From Thalassobius sp965218685 (GTDB taxonomy: Bacteria > Pseudomonadota > Alphaproteobacteria > Rhodobacterales > Rhodobacteraceae): 64,000 bases of DNA. Position numbers and translations under genes: made by a program. The notes beneath the pieces are model-generated. The model ran no database searches and had not been told where the DNA came from. It worked only from the letters and a program-made list of their open reading frames with translations. Positions 26,858-35,777 of the stretch are shown piece by piece. The stretch is taken from NCBI RefSeq assembly GCF_965218685.1, contig NZ_OZ244657.1, positions 2,852,001 to 2,916,000 on the forward strand, written 5' to 3'. Position 1 is the stretch's first letter, and each line of letters starts with the position of its first letter.

Positions 26858-26899
26858 GAAACTTGTCATACTGACAGCAGCCTGTAACTGAAGGGAAAA

Positions 26900-27499
26900 T
26901 TACAGGCGCGAGGCCACGTTTTCCCAGTTCACCAGCTTGTCCAGGAAGTTGGTCAGGTAAACCGGACGCTTGTTGCGGAAATCGATGTAGTAGGAGTGTT
27001 CCCACACGTCACAGCCCAGCAGAGCGGTCTGGCCAAAGCACAGCGGGTTCACGCCGTTCTCGGTCTTGGTGACTTTCAGGCCGCCATCGGCGTCCTTGAC
27101 CAGCCAGCACCAGCCCGAGCCAAACTGACCAGCGCCAGCAGCAGCGAACTGCGATTTGAATTCGTCAACCGAACCAAAGGATTCCACGATGGCTTTTTCC
27201 AGCTCGCCGGGCATGGCGGTCTGGTTGGGGCCCATCATTTCCCAGAACTGGTTGTGGTTCCACAGCTGGCTGATGTTGTTGAAGATCCCGTTCTGGGCAA
27301 CAGCGTTTGCGTCGTACGTGCCAACGATGATCTCTTCCATCGACTTGTTTTCCCACTCGGTGCCCGCGATGGCCGCGTTACCGTTGGTCACATAGGCGTT
27401 GTGGTGCAGGTCGTGGTGGTATTCCAGCGTCTCTTTGGACATGCCCAGCGATTCCAGCGCGTCGTGGGCATAGGGCAGATCGGGAAGTTCAAAAGCCAT
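26900..27499 (-). CDS. sodB: Iron superoxide dismutase
   Basis: 199 residues, full length. Metal ligands are recognisable in the usual places: the His in KETLEYHHDLHHNAYV, the His in SQLWNHNQFW, and Asp and His in CDVWEHSYYIDF. The Gln before the second ligand (NNISQLWNH) is the pattern of iron-type enzymes. The protein dismutates superoxide to oxygen and peroxide in the cytoplasm. It is monocistronic, with its own terminator. The metal type is inferred from sequence and could be cambialistic. Confidence 0.95.
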   Translation of the reverse strand: MAFELPDLPYAHDALESLGMSKETLEYHHDLHHNAYVTNGNAAIAGTEWENKSMEEIIVGTYDANAVAQNGIFNNISQLWNHNQFWEMMGPNQTAMPGELEKAIVESFGSVDEFKSQFAAAGAGQFGSGWCWLVKDADGGLKVTKTENGVNPLCFGQTALLGCDVWEHSYYIDFRNKRPVYLTNFLDKLVNWENVASRL

Positions 27500-27695
27500 T
27501 GTGGGGCTCCCTGTTCAAATGCGTTTTAGACTGGCTCTAAATGTCTGCCGCAGTGCGCAAAGGTCAAGAGCGAAAACGCGAAATTGAGGGATTTACTCGG
27601 ATAAGCAGCCGACCATCTGGGCTCGGCTTATGCGATGCGCCAAAATATGATACAGTCTATGCGCGAGTATTTTTCGTTCATATTGGAGAATATCC

Positions 27696-28024
27696 ATGCA
27701 TAAGATTTTACTACCACTGCCTTGAGCGTAGTCATTCCAATTGGAATGGCCGAAGCTGCCACCGGCAAGGAATTAAAAGCCGCGCTATCAGGCAAAACCA
27801 TTGTTCACGTCAAGAATAAGCAGACGATCAAGATCAACGCTGATGGCACGATCCAGGGCAAAGGACTTTCAGGCTCGTGGAAGATCAAGGGCAATAAATG
27901 GTGCCGCACCCTGACCGAGCCCAAGAAATTTGCCGGCACGGAATGCCAGAAGGTCGATCTGGAGGGCAACACGGCCACCTTCCACAGCAAAAATGGCCGC
28001 GCAAACACCTATACCATCAAGTAG
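27696..28024 (+). pseudogene. Small secreted protein gene with out-of-frame signal peptide
   Basis: The body (27722-28024) encodes about 100 residues starting LSVVIPIGMAEAATGKELKA. It is rich in Lys, Gly and Thr, with two cysteines (KWCRTL and GTECQ). A ribosome site GGAG at 27685-27688 precedes an ATG at 27696, but that frame (MHKILLPLP) stops at 27723. Adding one base in the TTTT run at 27706-27709 would join them into MHKIL-TTTALSVVIPIGMAEA, a good signal peptide ending in AEA. So this is a frameshifted gene, a sequencing error, or translation from the TTG at 27722 giving a protein with no basic signal start. I do not recognise the family; the conserved-looking pattern GKGLSGSW-KWCRT suggests a small beta-barrel periplasmic protein. 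Confidence 0.6.
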
Positions 28025-28028
28025 GCAT

Positions 28029-28589
28029 TCAGAAGTAGCCGACCCTGCCCCCCTCTGAGGCTGCGCTAAGCACGTCAAAAGCGTATTGCGCAACTGATCG
28101 GAAGCAGACCACCCGGCCCTCACCGTCCTGGGTCAGCCACAATGCGGCCGGGACTTGAGCGATGCGCGTGCGGGAAATCTCACCCGGCTCAAATGTTCCC
28201 GGCGACAGGTCAGCCGGGGCCAGCTTGGCCAATGTTTCCCGCACCGCCTCTGCAGTACCGCTTAGTGTGAACATCGCCCGTGCATCCGACACATTGGCAG
28301 CAAGGAAATGCGTGCCCGAAAGGGTCGTTTCCAACGTCTGCAGCGCCTCGGGGACCTGGGCATAAGGCAGCAGGATTAACAGCTCGTCCGGGGACATCCA
28401 CGCGACAGAACGGTCCTTTGCATGCACAATCTGGCGCTTGCCGGGCAGCGTAAGCCCGACTTGCCTCAGCACGTCCCCCAAGGCAGGCAGCTCGCCGCGC
28501 AGGGTGATCATCCCTTGCGGCCCGATCTCGGTCAGGGTGACGGCGCCATGGGTCTGGGCCCCCTGCAATGCGGTGATGGCCTCAGACAT
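28029..28589 (-). CDS. soxG: Sarcosine oxidase gamma subunit
   Basis: 186 residues from the ATG at 28589, overlapping the soxA stop by 8 bases. SoxG features are LPGKRQIVHAKDRSVAWMSPDELLILLP near the middle and DLSPGTFEPGEISRTRIAQVPAALWL with AQYAFDVL at the end, the GcvT-like fold of the gamma subunit. It is part of the cytoplasmic heterotetramer that demethylates sarcosine to glycine, passing the one-carbon unit to tetrahydrofolate and electrons to oxygen, producing peroxide. Confidence 0.92.
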   Translation of the reverse strand: MSEAITALQGAQTHGAVTLTEIGPQGMITLRGELPALGDVLRQVGLTLPGKRQIVHAKDRSVAWMSPDELLILLPYAQVPEALQTLETTLSGTHFLAANVSDARAMFTLSGTAEAVRETLAKLAPADLSPGTFEPGEISRTRIAQVPAALWLTQDGEGRVVCFRSVAQYAFDVLSAASEGGRVGYF

Positions 28590-31560
28590 TCTGCTTCTCC
28601 CCGTCCTTGTCATAGAAAACCGGATCGCAAATCCGCGCCTTGACGATGTGGCCGTCCACCTTGGGGAAGTCGATCACCTCGCCCATGCGGTCCGGGCCGT
28701 TCAGCACCAGCCCCATGGCAATCCCCTTTCCCAGCGTCGGCGAATAGTAGGTCGAGGTCACGCGCCCCTGCATGTTGCGCTGTCCGTTGGCGTTGGTGCC
28801 GTCCGCCACCGCATAGGCCCCATCCGGCAGAACCGAGCCATCCAGCGTCTCCAGCCCCACCAGTTTCCAGCGCTTGGGATCGGTCATATGGCTGCGTTCC
28901 TGCGCGCGTTTGCCGATGAAGTCATCCTTCTTCTTGGAAATCGCCCAGTCCAGCCCCAGATCCTGCGGGATCACCGTGCCGTCAGTTTCATCGCCAATCA
29001 TGATAAAGCCCTTTTCGGCGCGCAGCACGTGCAGCGCCTCGGTCCCGTAAGGCATGATATCGAACTCGGCCCCGGCCTCGGCGATCTTGTCCCAGAGTTC
29101 CTGCCCGCGGCCTGCATCCACGGCGATTTCATAGCTCAGCTCGCCCGAGAATGAGATCCGGTAAACCCGCACCGGAATGCCCGCCAGTTCGCCGTCTTTC
29201 CATTCCATAAAGGCCAGTGCCTCGCGCGAGACATCCATGCCGCCCAGTTTCTCCAGCACTTTGCGGGCGTTGGGGCCGACCACCGCGATCTGCGCGTATT
29301 GCTCGGTCACGTTGGCGGTATAGACCTGCATGTCCCACCATTCGGTCTGCAGCCATTCCTCCATATGGGCATGGATGCGATCCGCGCCGCCGGTGGTGGT
29401 GTGACACAGGAAGGTATCCTCGTCGATCCGCGCCACAACGCCGTCATCGGACAAGAAACCGTTTTCGCTGCACATCAGCCCATAGCGGCATTTGCCCGGC
29501 TTCAGACCGGCCATCGCGTTGGTGTACATCAGGTTCAGGAACTTGCCCGCGTCCGGCCCTTTGACGATGATTTTCCCAAGGGTCGAAGCATCCAGCATCC
29601 CGACCGAGTTTCGCACTTGCAGGATCTCGCGGTTCACAGCGGTTTCCACGGATTCCCCCGCGCGCTGATAGCAATAGGGCCGCCGCCAATGGCCGACAGG
29701 TTCCCAATGCGCACCGTGCGTTTCGTGCCAGTCATGCATCGGCGTGCGGCGCAAGGGCTGGAAAATCTCGTCCCGCGCCTCACCGGCAATCGCGCCCATG
29801 CTGATGGGGGTATAGGGCGGACGGAACGTGGTGGTGCCGGTGCGCGGAATCTCTTGATCCAATGCATCAGAAAGCACCGCCAGTCCGTTGATATTACTCA
29901 GCTTACCCTGATCCGTCGCCATTCCCAATGTGGTGTAGCGCTTGGTGTGTTCAACGCTTTCATAGCCCTCACGGGCGGCCAGCTGAACATCGCTGACCTT
30001 CACGTCATTCTGATAATCCAGCCAGGATTTCATCCGCAATTTGGCGTTCGCACCTTGCGGCATGATCCACACCGGCAACATCGGCGCATCGGTGGTTGAG
30101 GGCACGTCGGGGGCCTGTGTGCCGCCGGCCGCAACTACCGCATCAGCCATCACATCCGCCAGCTGCATCGCCCCCGAGGCCGCGCCAGCCGTAGTCACGA
30201 ACCCCTGCCCGTCCGCGCCCAATGGCGGACGCGCCGGATCGGGGCGGAACATGGCCAAGCCTTCGTCCCACAGCAGCTTGCCACCGCAATGCGACCACAA
30301 GTGCACCACGGGGGACCAGCCACCGGACATGGCAACCGCGTCGCATTTGATCTCTTCCAGGGTCGCACCTTCGCCTGCTTGCAAGCAGATCGAAACGCCC
30401 GAGACCCGCTTGCCGCCGTGCACCTTGGCGATGGCCTTGCCGGTTTCCACACGGATTCCCAGCTCGCGTGCTTCGGCGGCCAGTGCGCCACCGCCCCCGG
30501 GACGCGCGTCCAGAATGGCGGGCACGATCAGCCCGGCCCGATGCAGCGCGATCGCAGTGCGATAGGCGTCATCGTTGTTGGTCACGACCACCGTACGGTC
30601 CCCGATCGAGACGCCGTAGTTCACCACATAGTCCCGCACGGCCGAGGCCAGCATCACGCCGGGCACATCATTGCCCGCGAAACTCAGCGGACGCTCGATT
30701 GCACCTGTGGCGGTGATGATCTTGCCCGCACGGATGCGCCACAGACGGTGACGCGGGCCGCCCTGCGCGGGCGCGTGATCGGTCAGACGTTCATAACCCA
30801 GCACATAGCCATGGTCATAGACACCCGCCCCCATGCAACGGCTGCGCAAAGTGACATTGGACATCTGTTTAAGGTCCGAAACGGTCTGCGCGATCCATTC
30901 GGCCACGTCCTGACCATCCACCTGACCGCCATCCACCGGCGCGCGGCCACCCCAATGGGCTGTCTGCTCCAGCAGCAGCACTTTCTGACCACCCTGGGCA
31001 GCAATTTTAGCCGCCTGCAGACCGGCAACACCGCCGCCGATCACCAACACATCCACATGGGCGTAGAAATGCTCGTAAGTATCGCCGTCGCGATCGCGTG
31101 GCACTTTACCCAGACCTGCGGACTGGCGAACGATGGGTTCGAACAGATGTTTCCACGCGGCACGAGGTGCCATGAATGTCTTGTAATAGAAGCCCGCGGG
31201 CAAGAACCGCGCCGCATAATTGTTCACCACGCCCACGTCGAATTCCAGCGACGGCCAGTGGTTCTGGCTTTCGCTTTCCAGCCCGTCGAAAAGCTCGGTC
31301 GTGGTGGCGCGCTGGTTTGGCTCGAAACCGGGGCCGCGGCCCAGCCCCACCAGGGCATTGGGTTCCTCGGCGCCGCTGGCGATGATGCCGCGCGGACGGT
31401 GATACTTGAACGAGCGGCCCACCAGCATCTGGTCATTGGCCAGCAGGGCCGAGGCCAGCGTATCGCCCTCGTAACCCTTGTAGTGTTTGCCGTTGAAGGT
31501 AAAGCGCAGCGGTTTGCCGGTGTTCAGCAGACGGCCGCCATTGGCCAATCGAGTGCTCAT
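28582..31560 (-). CDS. soxA: Sarcosine oxidase alpha subunit
   Basis: 992 residues starting at the ATG at 31560, which shares ATGA with soxD. The N-terminal 2Fe-2S-like fold (KPLRFTFNGKHYKGYEGDTL) is followed by an FAD/NAD-binding region with VLVIGGGVAGLQAAKIAAQGG (about residue 170). The C-terminal third is a GcvT-type aminomethyltransferase domain (TLGKIIVKGPDAGKFLNLMYTN and LRAEKGFIMIGDETDGTV). It binds NAD and folate. Length and order agree with heterotetrameric sarcosine oxidase. The same enzyme type serves choline and glycine-betaine catabolism, which is widespread in marine Rhodobacterales. Confidence 0.95.
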   Translation of the reverse strand: MSTRLANGGRLLNTGKPLRFTFNGKHYKGYEGDTLASALLANDQMLVGRSFKYHRPRGIIASGAEEPNALVGLGRGPGFEPNQRATTTELFDGLESESQNHWPSLEFDVGVVNNYAARFLPAGFYYKTFMAPRAAWKHLFEPIVRQSAGLGKVPRDRDGDTYEHFYAHVDVLVIGGGVAGLQAAKIAAQGGQKVLLLEQTAHWGGRAPVDGGQVDGQDVAEWIAQTVSDLKQMSNVTLRSRCMGAGVYDHGYVLGYERLTDHAPAQGGPRHRLWRIRAGKIITATGAIERPLSFAGNDVPGVMLASAVRDYVVNYGVSIGDRTVVVTNNDDAYRTAIALHRAGLIVPAILDARPGGGGALAAEARELGIRVETGKAIAKVHGGKRVSGVSICLQAGEGATLEEIKCDAVAMSGGWSPVVHLWSHCGGKLLWDEGLAMFRPDPARPPLGADGQGFVTTAGAASGAMQLADVMADAVVAAGGTQAPDVPSTTDAPMLPVWIMPQGANAKLRMKSWLDYQNDVKVSDVQLAAREGYESVEHTKRYTTLGMATDQGKLSNINGLAVLSDALDQEIPRTGTTTFRPPYTPISMGAIAGEARDEIFQPLRRTPMHDWHETHGAHWEPVGHWRRPYCYQRAGESVETAVNREILQVRNSVGMLDASTLGKIIVKGPDAGKFLNLMYTNAMAGLKPGKCRYGLMCSENGFLSDDGVVARIDEDTFLCHTTTGGADRIHAHMEEWLQTEWWDMQVYTANVTEQYAQIAVVGPNARKVLEKLGGMDVSREALAFMEWKDGELAGIPVRVYRISFSGELSYEIAVDAGRGQELWDKIAEAGAEFDIMPYGTEALHVLRAEKGFIMIGDETDGTVIPQDLGLDWAISKKKDDFIGKRAQERSHMTDPKRWKLVGLETLDGSVLPDGAYAVADGTNANGQRNMQGRVTSTYYSPTLGKGIAMGLVLNGPDRMGEVIDFPKVDGHIVKARICDPVFYDKDGEKQNV

Positions 31561-31886
31561 GCGATGTCCCTCCAGCGCCAGCCGGGTCTTTTGGCGGTGA
31601 TGGCGTCTTTGATGTCCTGCGGAGGCTCGCTGACCTGCGCGCCATAGGTGCCGAACACCTCCAGCGTCATGGTGCAGCGCGCGGCGTGGAACCACTTGCC
31701 GCAGCCATAGACATGCCGCCAACGTTCGAAATGCACGCCCTTGGGGTTTTCCCGCTGGAACATGTAGGCCTCGAACTCGGCATCCGAAGCACCGGGGCCA
31801 AAGCGTTTCAGGTGGGCTTCGCCGCCTGCGTGCAGCTCGGTTTCATCGGCCTGAACGCCGCAATAGGGGCATTTGAGGGTCAGCAT
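31557..31886 (-). CDS. soxD: Sarcosine oxidase delta subunit
   Basis: 109 residues. CPYCGVQADETEL near the N-terminus and a distant YGCGKWFHAARCTMT provide the zinc ligands typical of SoxD, with the conserved RENPKGVHFERWRH between them. It stabilises the alpha-gamma interface. It overlaps soxA by 4 bases and is separated from soxB by an extra secreted-protein gene. Confidence 0.94.
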   Translation of the reverse strand: MLTLKCPYCGVQADETELHAGGEAHLKRFGPGASDAEFEAYMFQRENPKGVHFERWRHVYGCGKWFHAARCTMTLEVFGTYGAQVSEPPQDIKDAITAKRPGWRWRDIA

Positions 31887-31928
31887 GGGCAGCTCCGTGC
31901 CGGTTAAAGTTGCGACTGGGGTGCGTTG

Positions 31929-32411
31929 TCAGAGTTGTTCCTGACAGCTCAGCACCCGTTCGATCATTTGTGGTACGCCTTCCAGATACAGGATCAGCGC
32001 ATCATCTGGCGCGTCGGGAAAGCGGGTCTCCATGCGCACGCGATTGACCAGCCCCACCAGCAGATCGGACGAGCCATCGCCCGTGCGCAGATCCACCTGG
32101 TAGGTGCCCTTGTGCAGCATGGCCTTGGCGTCGATTTTCAGCGTATCCTCGAAGGAAAAAATGACGGGCCGTCGGGCAATCCGGTTACTCTCCAGCCCTT
32201 CGGGCATCATCTGCAGAACGAACCGTCCGTTGGGTAACGCAAAAAACTGCACCCTTACCGCGCGCCCGGCCTGGGTTCGGCCATCGTGACGCGCCACACA
32301 GGTTTTCGAATGGGCGTCCGCACGCAGGACATACTCAAAGGGCTCGGCCATGGCCGGAGCGGACACGCTCAGCAAGGACATGGATAGGGCGAAAAGGGTA
32401 ATAAGCTTCAT
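31929..32411 (-). CDS. Secreted protein of unknown function inside the sox operon
   Basis: 160 residues with a clear signal peptide (MKLITLFALSMSLLSVSAPA, cleavage near AMA-EP). The mature part has two cysteines (KTCVAR near residue 38 and LSCQEQL at the end) that could form a disulfide, and a beta-rich pattern (AVRVQFFALPNGRFVLQMMPEGL). I do not recognise a family. Its start codon overlaps the soxB stop by one base (TAATG), so it is translated with the operon. The usual order is soxB-soxD-soxA-soxG; this gene is an insertion between soxB and soxD. A periplasmic product among cytoplasmic enzyme genes is odd. Confidence 0.75.
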   Translation of the reverse strand: MKLITLFALSMSLLSVSAPAMAEPFEYVLRADAHSKTCVARHDGRTQAGRAVRVQFFALPNGRFVLQMMPEGLESNRIARRPVIFSFEDTLKIDAKAMLHKGTYQVDLRTGDGSSDLLVGLVNRVRMETRFPDAPDDALILYLEGVPQMIERVLSCQEQL

Positions 32412-33655
32412 TAGTGGGCCACTCCTGCTGCAACGCTTTCGTCGATGAAGCGGCCCTCGGCAAAGCGATTGAGACCAAATTCATCTGCAAGAGGGGAATA
32501 ACCTTTCGCCATCAGTTCTGCCATGGCCCACCCGGACCCGGGGATCGCCTTGAACCCGCCGGTGCCCCAGCCGCAGTTGACGAAGATACCATCCACCGGC
32601 GTTTTCGAGATGATCGGCGAGCGGTCACCGGTCATATCCACGATCCCGCCCCACTGGCGCAGCATCTTCAGGCGGCTGATCATCGGGAAGGTTTCGATCA
32701 GGGCGCGCACCGTTTCCTCGATATGATGGAAGCTGCCACGCTGAGTGTAGTTGTTGAACCCATCGGTGCCACCGCCAATGACCATCTCGCCCTTGTCCGA
32801 TTGGCTCATGTAGCCATGCACGGTGTTTGCCATCACCACCACGTCCATGCAGGGTTTGATCGGCTCGCTGACCAGCGCCTGCAGGGCCAGCGATTCAATC
32901 GGCAGACGGAAACCGGCCAGATCGGCCATCACGCTTGAATGGCCGGCTACGACGATGCCCAGCTTATCGCAATCAATCGCGCCCTTGGTGGTATCCACGC
33001 CCACGACCTTGTCACCGTCACGCCGAACGCCGGTGACCTCGCATTGCTGGATGATGTCCATCCCCATGTCCGAGCACGCCCGCGCATAGCCCCAGGCCAC
33101 CGCATCATGACGCGCAGTGCCCCCACGCGGCTGCCACAGTCCACCCAGTACCGGATAGCGCGGCCCGTCGATGTTGATGATCGGCACCAGTTCCTTGACC
33201 TTTTCGGGCGCGATGAATTCGGTCGAAACCCCTTGCAAGGCATTGGCATGTGCCGTGCGCTGATACCCGCGGACCTCGTGATGGGTCTGGGCCAGCATGA
33301 TCACGCCACGCGGGCTGAACATGACGTTATAGTTCAGATCCTGGCTCATGGTTTCATAAAGCGAGCGGGCTTTTTCATAGATCGCAGCCGAGGGATCCTG
33401 AAGATAGTTCGAGCGGATGATCGTGGTATTCCGCCCGGTATTGCCGCCGCCCAGCCAGCCCTTTTCGATCACCGCCACATTGGTGATGCCGAAGTTTTTG
33501 CCCAGGTAATAGGCCGTCGCCAGCCCATGCCCGCCTGCACCAACGATAATCACATCGTATTTCTTCTTGGGCTGGGGCGACGCCCAGGCGCGTTCCCAGC
33601 CCGAATGGTACCGGGCGGCCTCGCGGGCAATGGCAAAAGCAGAGTAGCGTCTCAT
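32411..33655 (-). CDS. soxB: Sarcosine oxidase beta subunit
   Basis: 414 residues. FAD-binding DVIIVGAGGHGLATAYYLGKNFG lies near residue 35, then RNTTIIRSNYL, the flavin-attachment region (a His follows the Arg-Ser in the covalent-FMN motif of some relatives). The C-terminal VNCGWGTGGFKAIPGSGWAMAELM is typical of SoxB. It is the catalytic subunit oxidising the N-methyl group of sarcosine. It is the first gene of the operon; the 189 bases between its start and ccmI are shared by divergent promoters. Confidence 0.95.
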   Translation of the reverse strand: MRRYSAFAIAREAARYHSGWERAWASPQPKKKYDVIIVGAGGHGLATAYYLGKNFGITNVAVIEKGWLGGGNTGRNTTIIRSNYLQDPSAAIYEKARSLYETMSQDLNYNVMFSPRGVIMLAQTHHEVRGYQRTAHANALQGVSTEFIAPEKVKELVPIINIDGPRYPVLGGLWQPRGGTARHDAVAWGYARACSDMGMDIIQQCEVTGVRRDGDKVVGVDTTKGAIDCDKLGIVVAGHSSVMADLAGFRLPIESLALQALVSEPIKPCMDVVVMANTVHGYMSQSDKGEMVIGGGTDGFNNYTQRGSFHHIEETVRALIETFPMISRLKMLRQWGGIVDMTGDRSPIISKTPVDGIFVNCGWGTGGFKAIPGSGWAMAELMAKGYSPLADEFGLNRFAEGRFIDESVAAGVAH

Positions 33656-33844
33656 CGTGGAACGGGACCTTAATACCGGAAATGTCTGTTGCTTAGTACC
33701 TTACTGGACTGATCTGCGGATTCACCCCCGTTTTGAAGCGTCATTTTCGGTCACGATTGCGACATGGTGGGGCATTGCGTCAGTTTGCCCTTTTTCCAAT
33801 GCGGCGCGGGATATACATGTTTGCCTCAAGCAATAGGAGATCTC

Positions 33845-35074
33845 ATGCTGTTCTGGATCATCATCGGCGTTCTTGCATTCGTGGCTGCAGCACTGTTGGC
33901 GCGGGCTCTTGTTCTGGGCCGCACCGGCGCCGAGCCGCCTGCCGCCTATGATCTGCGCGTGTATCGCGATCAGCTCAAAGAGGTTGAAAAGGATCTGGCC
34001 CGCGGCGTGATCAACGCCGAGGACGCCGAGCGCACCAAGGCCGAGATTGGCCGGCGGATCCTGACAGCCGACGCCCAGATCAAGGCAGGCGATGAAACGG
34101 GCGGTCAACCCAAGGGGCTGGGCCAAGGTCTGGCCGTGGTGCTGGGGCTGGCGCTGGTCGCGGGCTCGTTGGGGCTGTACTGGAAACTGGGCGCGCCGGG
34201 TTATAGCGATCTGAGCCTGCAAACCCGGATCGAAAAGGCCAAGGAACGGCACGACACCCGCCCCACCCAGGCCGAGATGGAGGCGCAGCTTCCCCCCTCG
34301 CCGCCGATGGGCGATCCCGCGCCTGAATACATGGAACTGGTCGAGAAACTGCGTCAGGCCGTGGCCAGCCGCCCCGACGAGGTTCAGGGCTATATGCTGC
34401 TGGCCCGCAACGAGGCACAGCTGGGCAATTTCACCGCCGCGCATCAAGCTCAGGCCAAAGTGCTGGCGCTGAAGGGCGATACCGCCACCGCACGTGACCA
34501 CGTAGACCATGCCGACCTGCTGATCCTGGCGACCAACGGCTATGTCTCGCCCGAGGCGGAAAAGGCATTGCTGGACGCTCTGGCGCTGGAGCCGCGCAAT
34601 GCCTCGGCGCGTTATTACATCGGGTTGATGATGGCCCAGACCGGCCGGCCTGACCGCGCTTTCCGCACATGGGACGCATTGCTGCGCGAAGGGCCCGCCG
34701 ACGCGCCCTGGATCGCCCCCATCCGGGCTCAGATCGAGGAAATTGCCGCCCTGGCCGGGAACGTGAACTATACCCTGCCCGCCGACGCGCCCGCCCTGGC
34801 CGGTCCCTCGGCCGATGACATGCAGGCCGCGCAGGACATGACGCCCGAGGAGCGGCAGGAAATGATCCGTGGCATGGTCGCGCAATTGTCGGACCGTCTG
34901 GCCAACGAGGGCGGCACCCCCGAAGAATGGGCCCGCCTGATCGCCGCCTATGGCGTTATGGGCGAACCCGAGCGTGCCTCGGCTATCTGGACCGAGGCTC
35001 AGCAGGTCTTCAAAGACCGCCCGCAGGCGCTGGCCACCGTCCGTGCAGGCGCCGCGCGCGCAGGATTGGAATAA
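33845..35074 (+). CDS. ccmI: Cytochrome c biogenesis protein CcmI
   Basis: 409 residues from the ATG at 33845, preceded by AGGAG at about 33836; longer frames upstream lack a ribosome site. It opens with a membrane helix (FWIIIGVLAFVAAALLARAL), then YDLRVYRDQLKEVEKDLARG, the conserved CcmI N-terminal coil, then a second helix (residues about 95-115), then periplasmic TPR repeats that hold apocytochrome c. It is distant from ccmABCDG in this genome, as is common in alphaproteobacteria. The stop overlaps the ruvX start by one base. Confidence 0.92.
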   Translation: MLFWIIIGVLAFVAAALLARALVLGRTGAEPPAAYDLRVYRDQLKEVEKDLARGVINAEDAERTKAEIGRRILTADAQIKAGDETGGQPKGLGQGLAVVLGLALVAGSLGLYWKLGAPGYSDLSLQTRIEKAKERHDTRPTQAEMEAQLPPSPPMGDPAPEYMELVEKLRQAVASRPDEVQGYMLLARNEAQLGNFTAAHQAQAKVLALKGDTATARDHVDHADLLILATNGYVSPEAEKALLDALALEPRNASARYYIGLMMAQTGRPDRAFRTWDALLREGPADAPWIAPIRAQIEEIAALAGNVNYTLPADAPALAGPSADDMQAAQDMTPEERQEMIRGMVAQLSDRLANEGGTPEEWARLIAAYGVMGEPERASAIWTEAQQVFKDRPQALATVRAGAARAGLE

Positions 35075-35550
35075 TGGTTCTGGACGAGTTTGAAGCCTTT
35101 GCCACCTCGCTGCCTCCAAACGGAGCGCTGATGGGGCTGGATCTGGGCACCAAGACCATCGGCGTCGCCCTGTCGGACGTGCTGCGCGGGGTGGCTACGC
35201 CGCTGGAGACCGTCAAGCGCAAGAAATTCGGCGTGGATGCCGCCCGACTGCTGGAGATTGCCCAAAACCGCAACGCCACAGGTATTCTGCTGGGTCTGCC
35301 GCGCAACATGGATGGGTCCGAGGGCCCGCGCTGCCAGTCGACCCGCGCCTTCGCGCGCAACCTGTCTCAACTGACCGAATTGCCAATTGGCTTTTGGGAC
35401 GAGCGCCTGTCCACCGTCGCTGCCGAACGCGCTTTGCTGGAATCGGACACCTCGCGCAAGCGGCGGGCCGAGCTGATCGATAATGTCGCGGCCAGCTATA
35501 TCCTGCAGGGCGCTCTGGACCGGATGCGCCACATGGGAGGCCCGGCATGA
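35074..35550 (+). CDS. ruvX: RuvX/YqgF-family putative pre-16S rRNA nuclease
   Basis: 158 residues from the ATG at 35074. The RNase H-like core has MGLDLGTKTIGVALSD at the N-terminus, LLGLPRNMDGSEGPRC with FWDERLST in the middle, and a C-terminal DNVAASYILQ, whose Asp completes the active site. Family members trim the 5' end of 16S rRNA. It is translationally coupled to ccmI and to the DUF1289 gene. Confidence 0.94.
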   Translation: MVLDEFEAFATSLPPNGALMGLDLGTKTIGVALSDVLRGVATPLETVKRKKFGVDAARLLEIAQNRNATGILLGLPRNMDGSEGPRCQSTRAFARNLSQLTELPIGFWDERLSTVAAERALLESDTSRKRRAELIDNVAASYILQGALDRMRHMGGPA

Positions 35551-35777
35551 GCGACGCCGTCTGGAAACGCGACGAGGTCCAATCCCCTTGCGTGAAAATC
35601 TGCGTGATGCACCCCGAAGCCCGCCTGTGCACGGGGTGCCTGCGCTCGATCGAGGAAATCACCGGCTGGTCACGCATGTCCGATGACCAACGCCGCGCGG
35701 TTATGGACGAGCTGCCCTCGCGGGAAAGCCTGCTAAAAAAACGCCGCGGCGGACGGGCCGCACGCCTTTCGCGCTAG
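35547..35777 (+). CDS. DUF1289 small cysteine-rich protein
   Basis: 76 residues. The pattern SPCVKICVMHPEARLCTGCLRSIEEITGW contains four cysteines (C-x3-C, C-x2-C), the DUF1289 signature, followed by DDQRRAVMDELP. Presumably it is a small zinc- or metal-binding protein; function is unknown. It overlaps ruvX by ATGA. Its stop overlaps the stop of the convergent TauE-like gene by 4 bases. Confidence 0.88.
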   Translation: MSDAVWKRDEVQSPCVKICVMHPEARLCTGCLRSIEEITGWSRMSDDQRRAVMDELPSRESLLKKRRGGRAARLSR

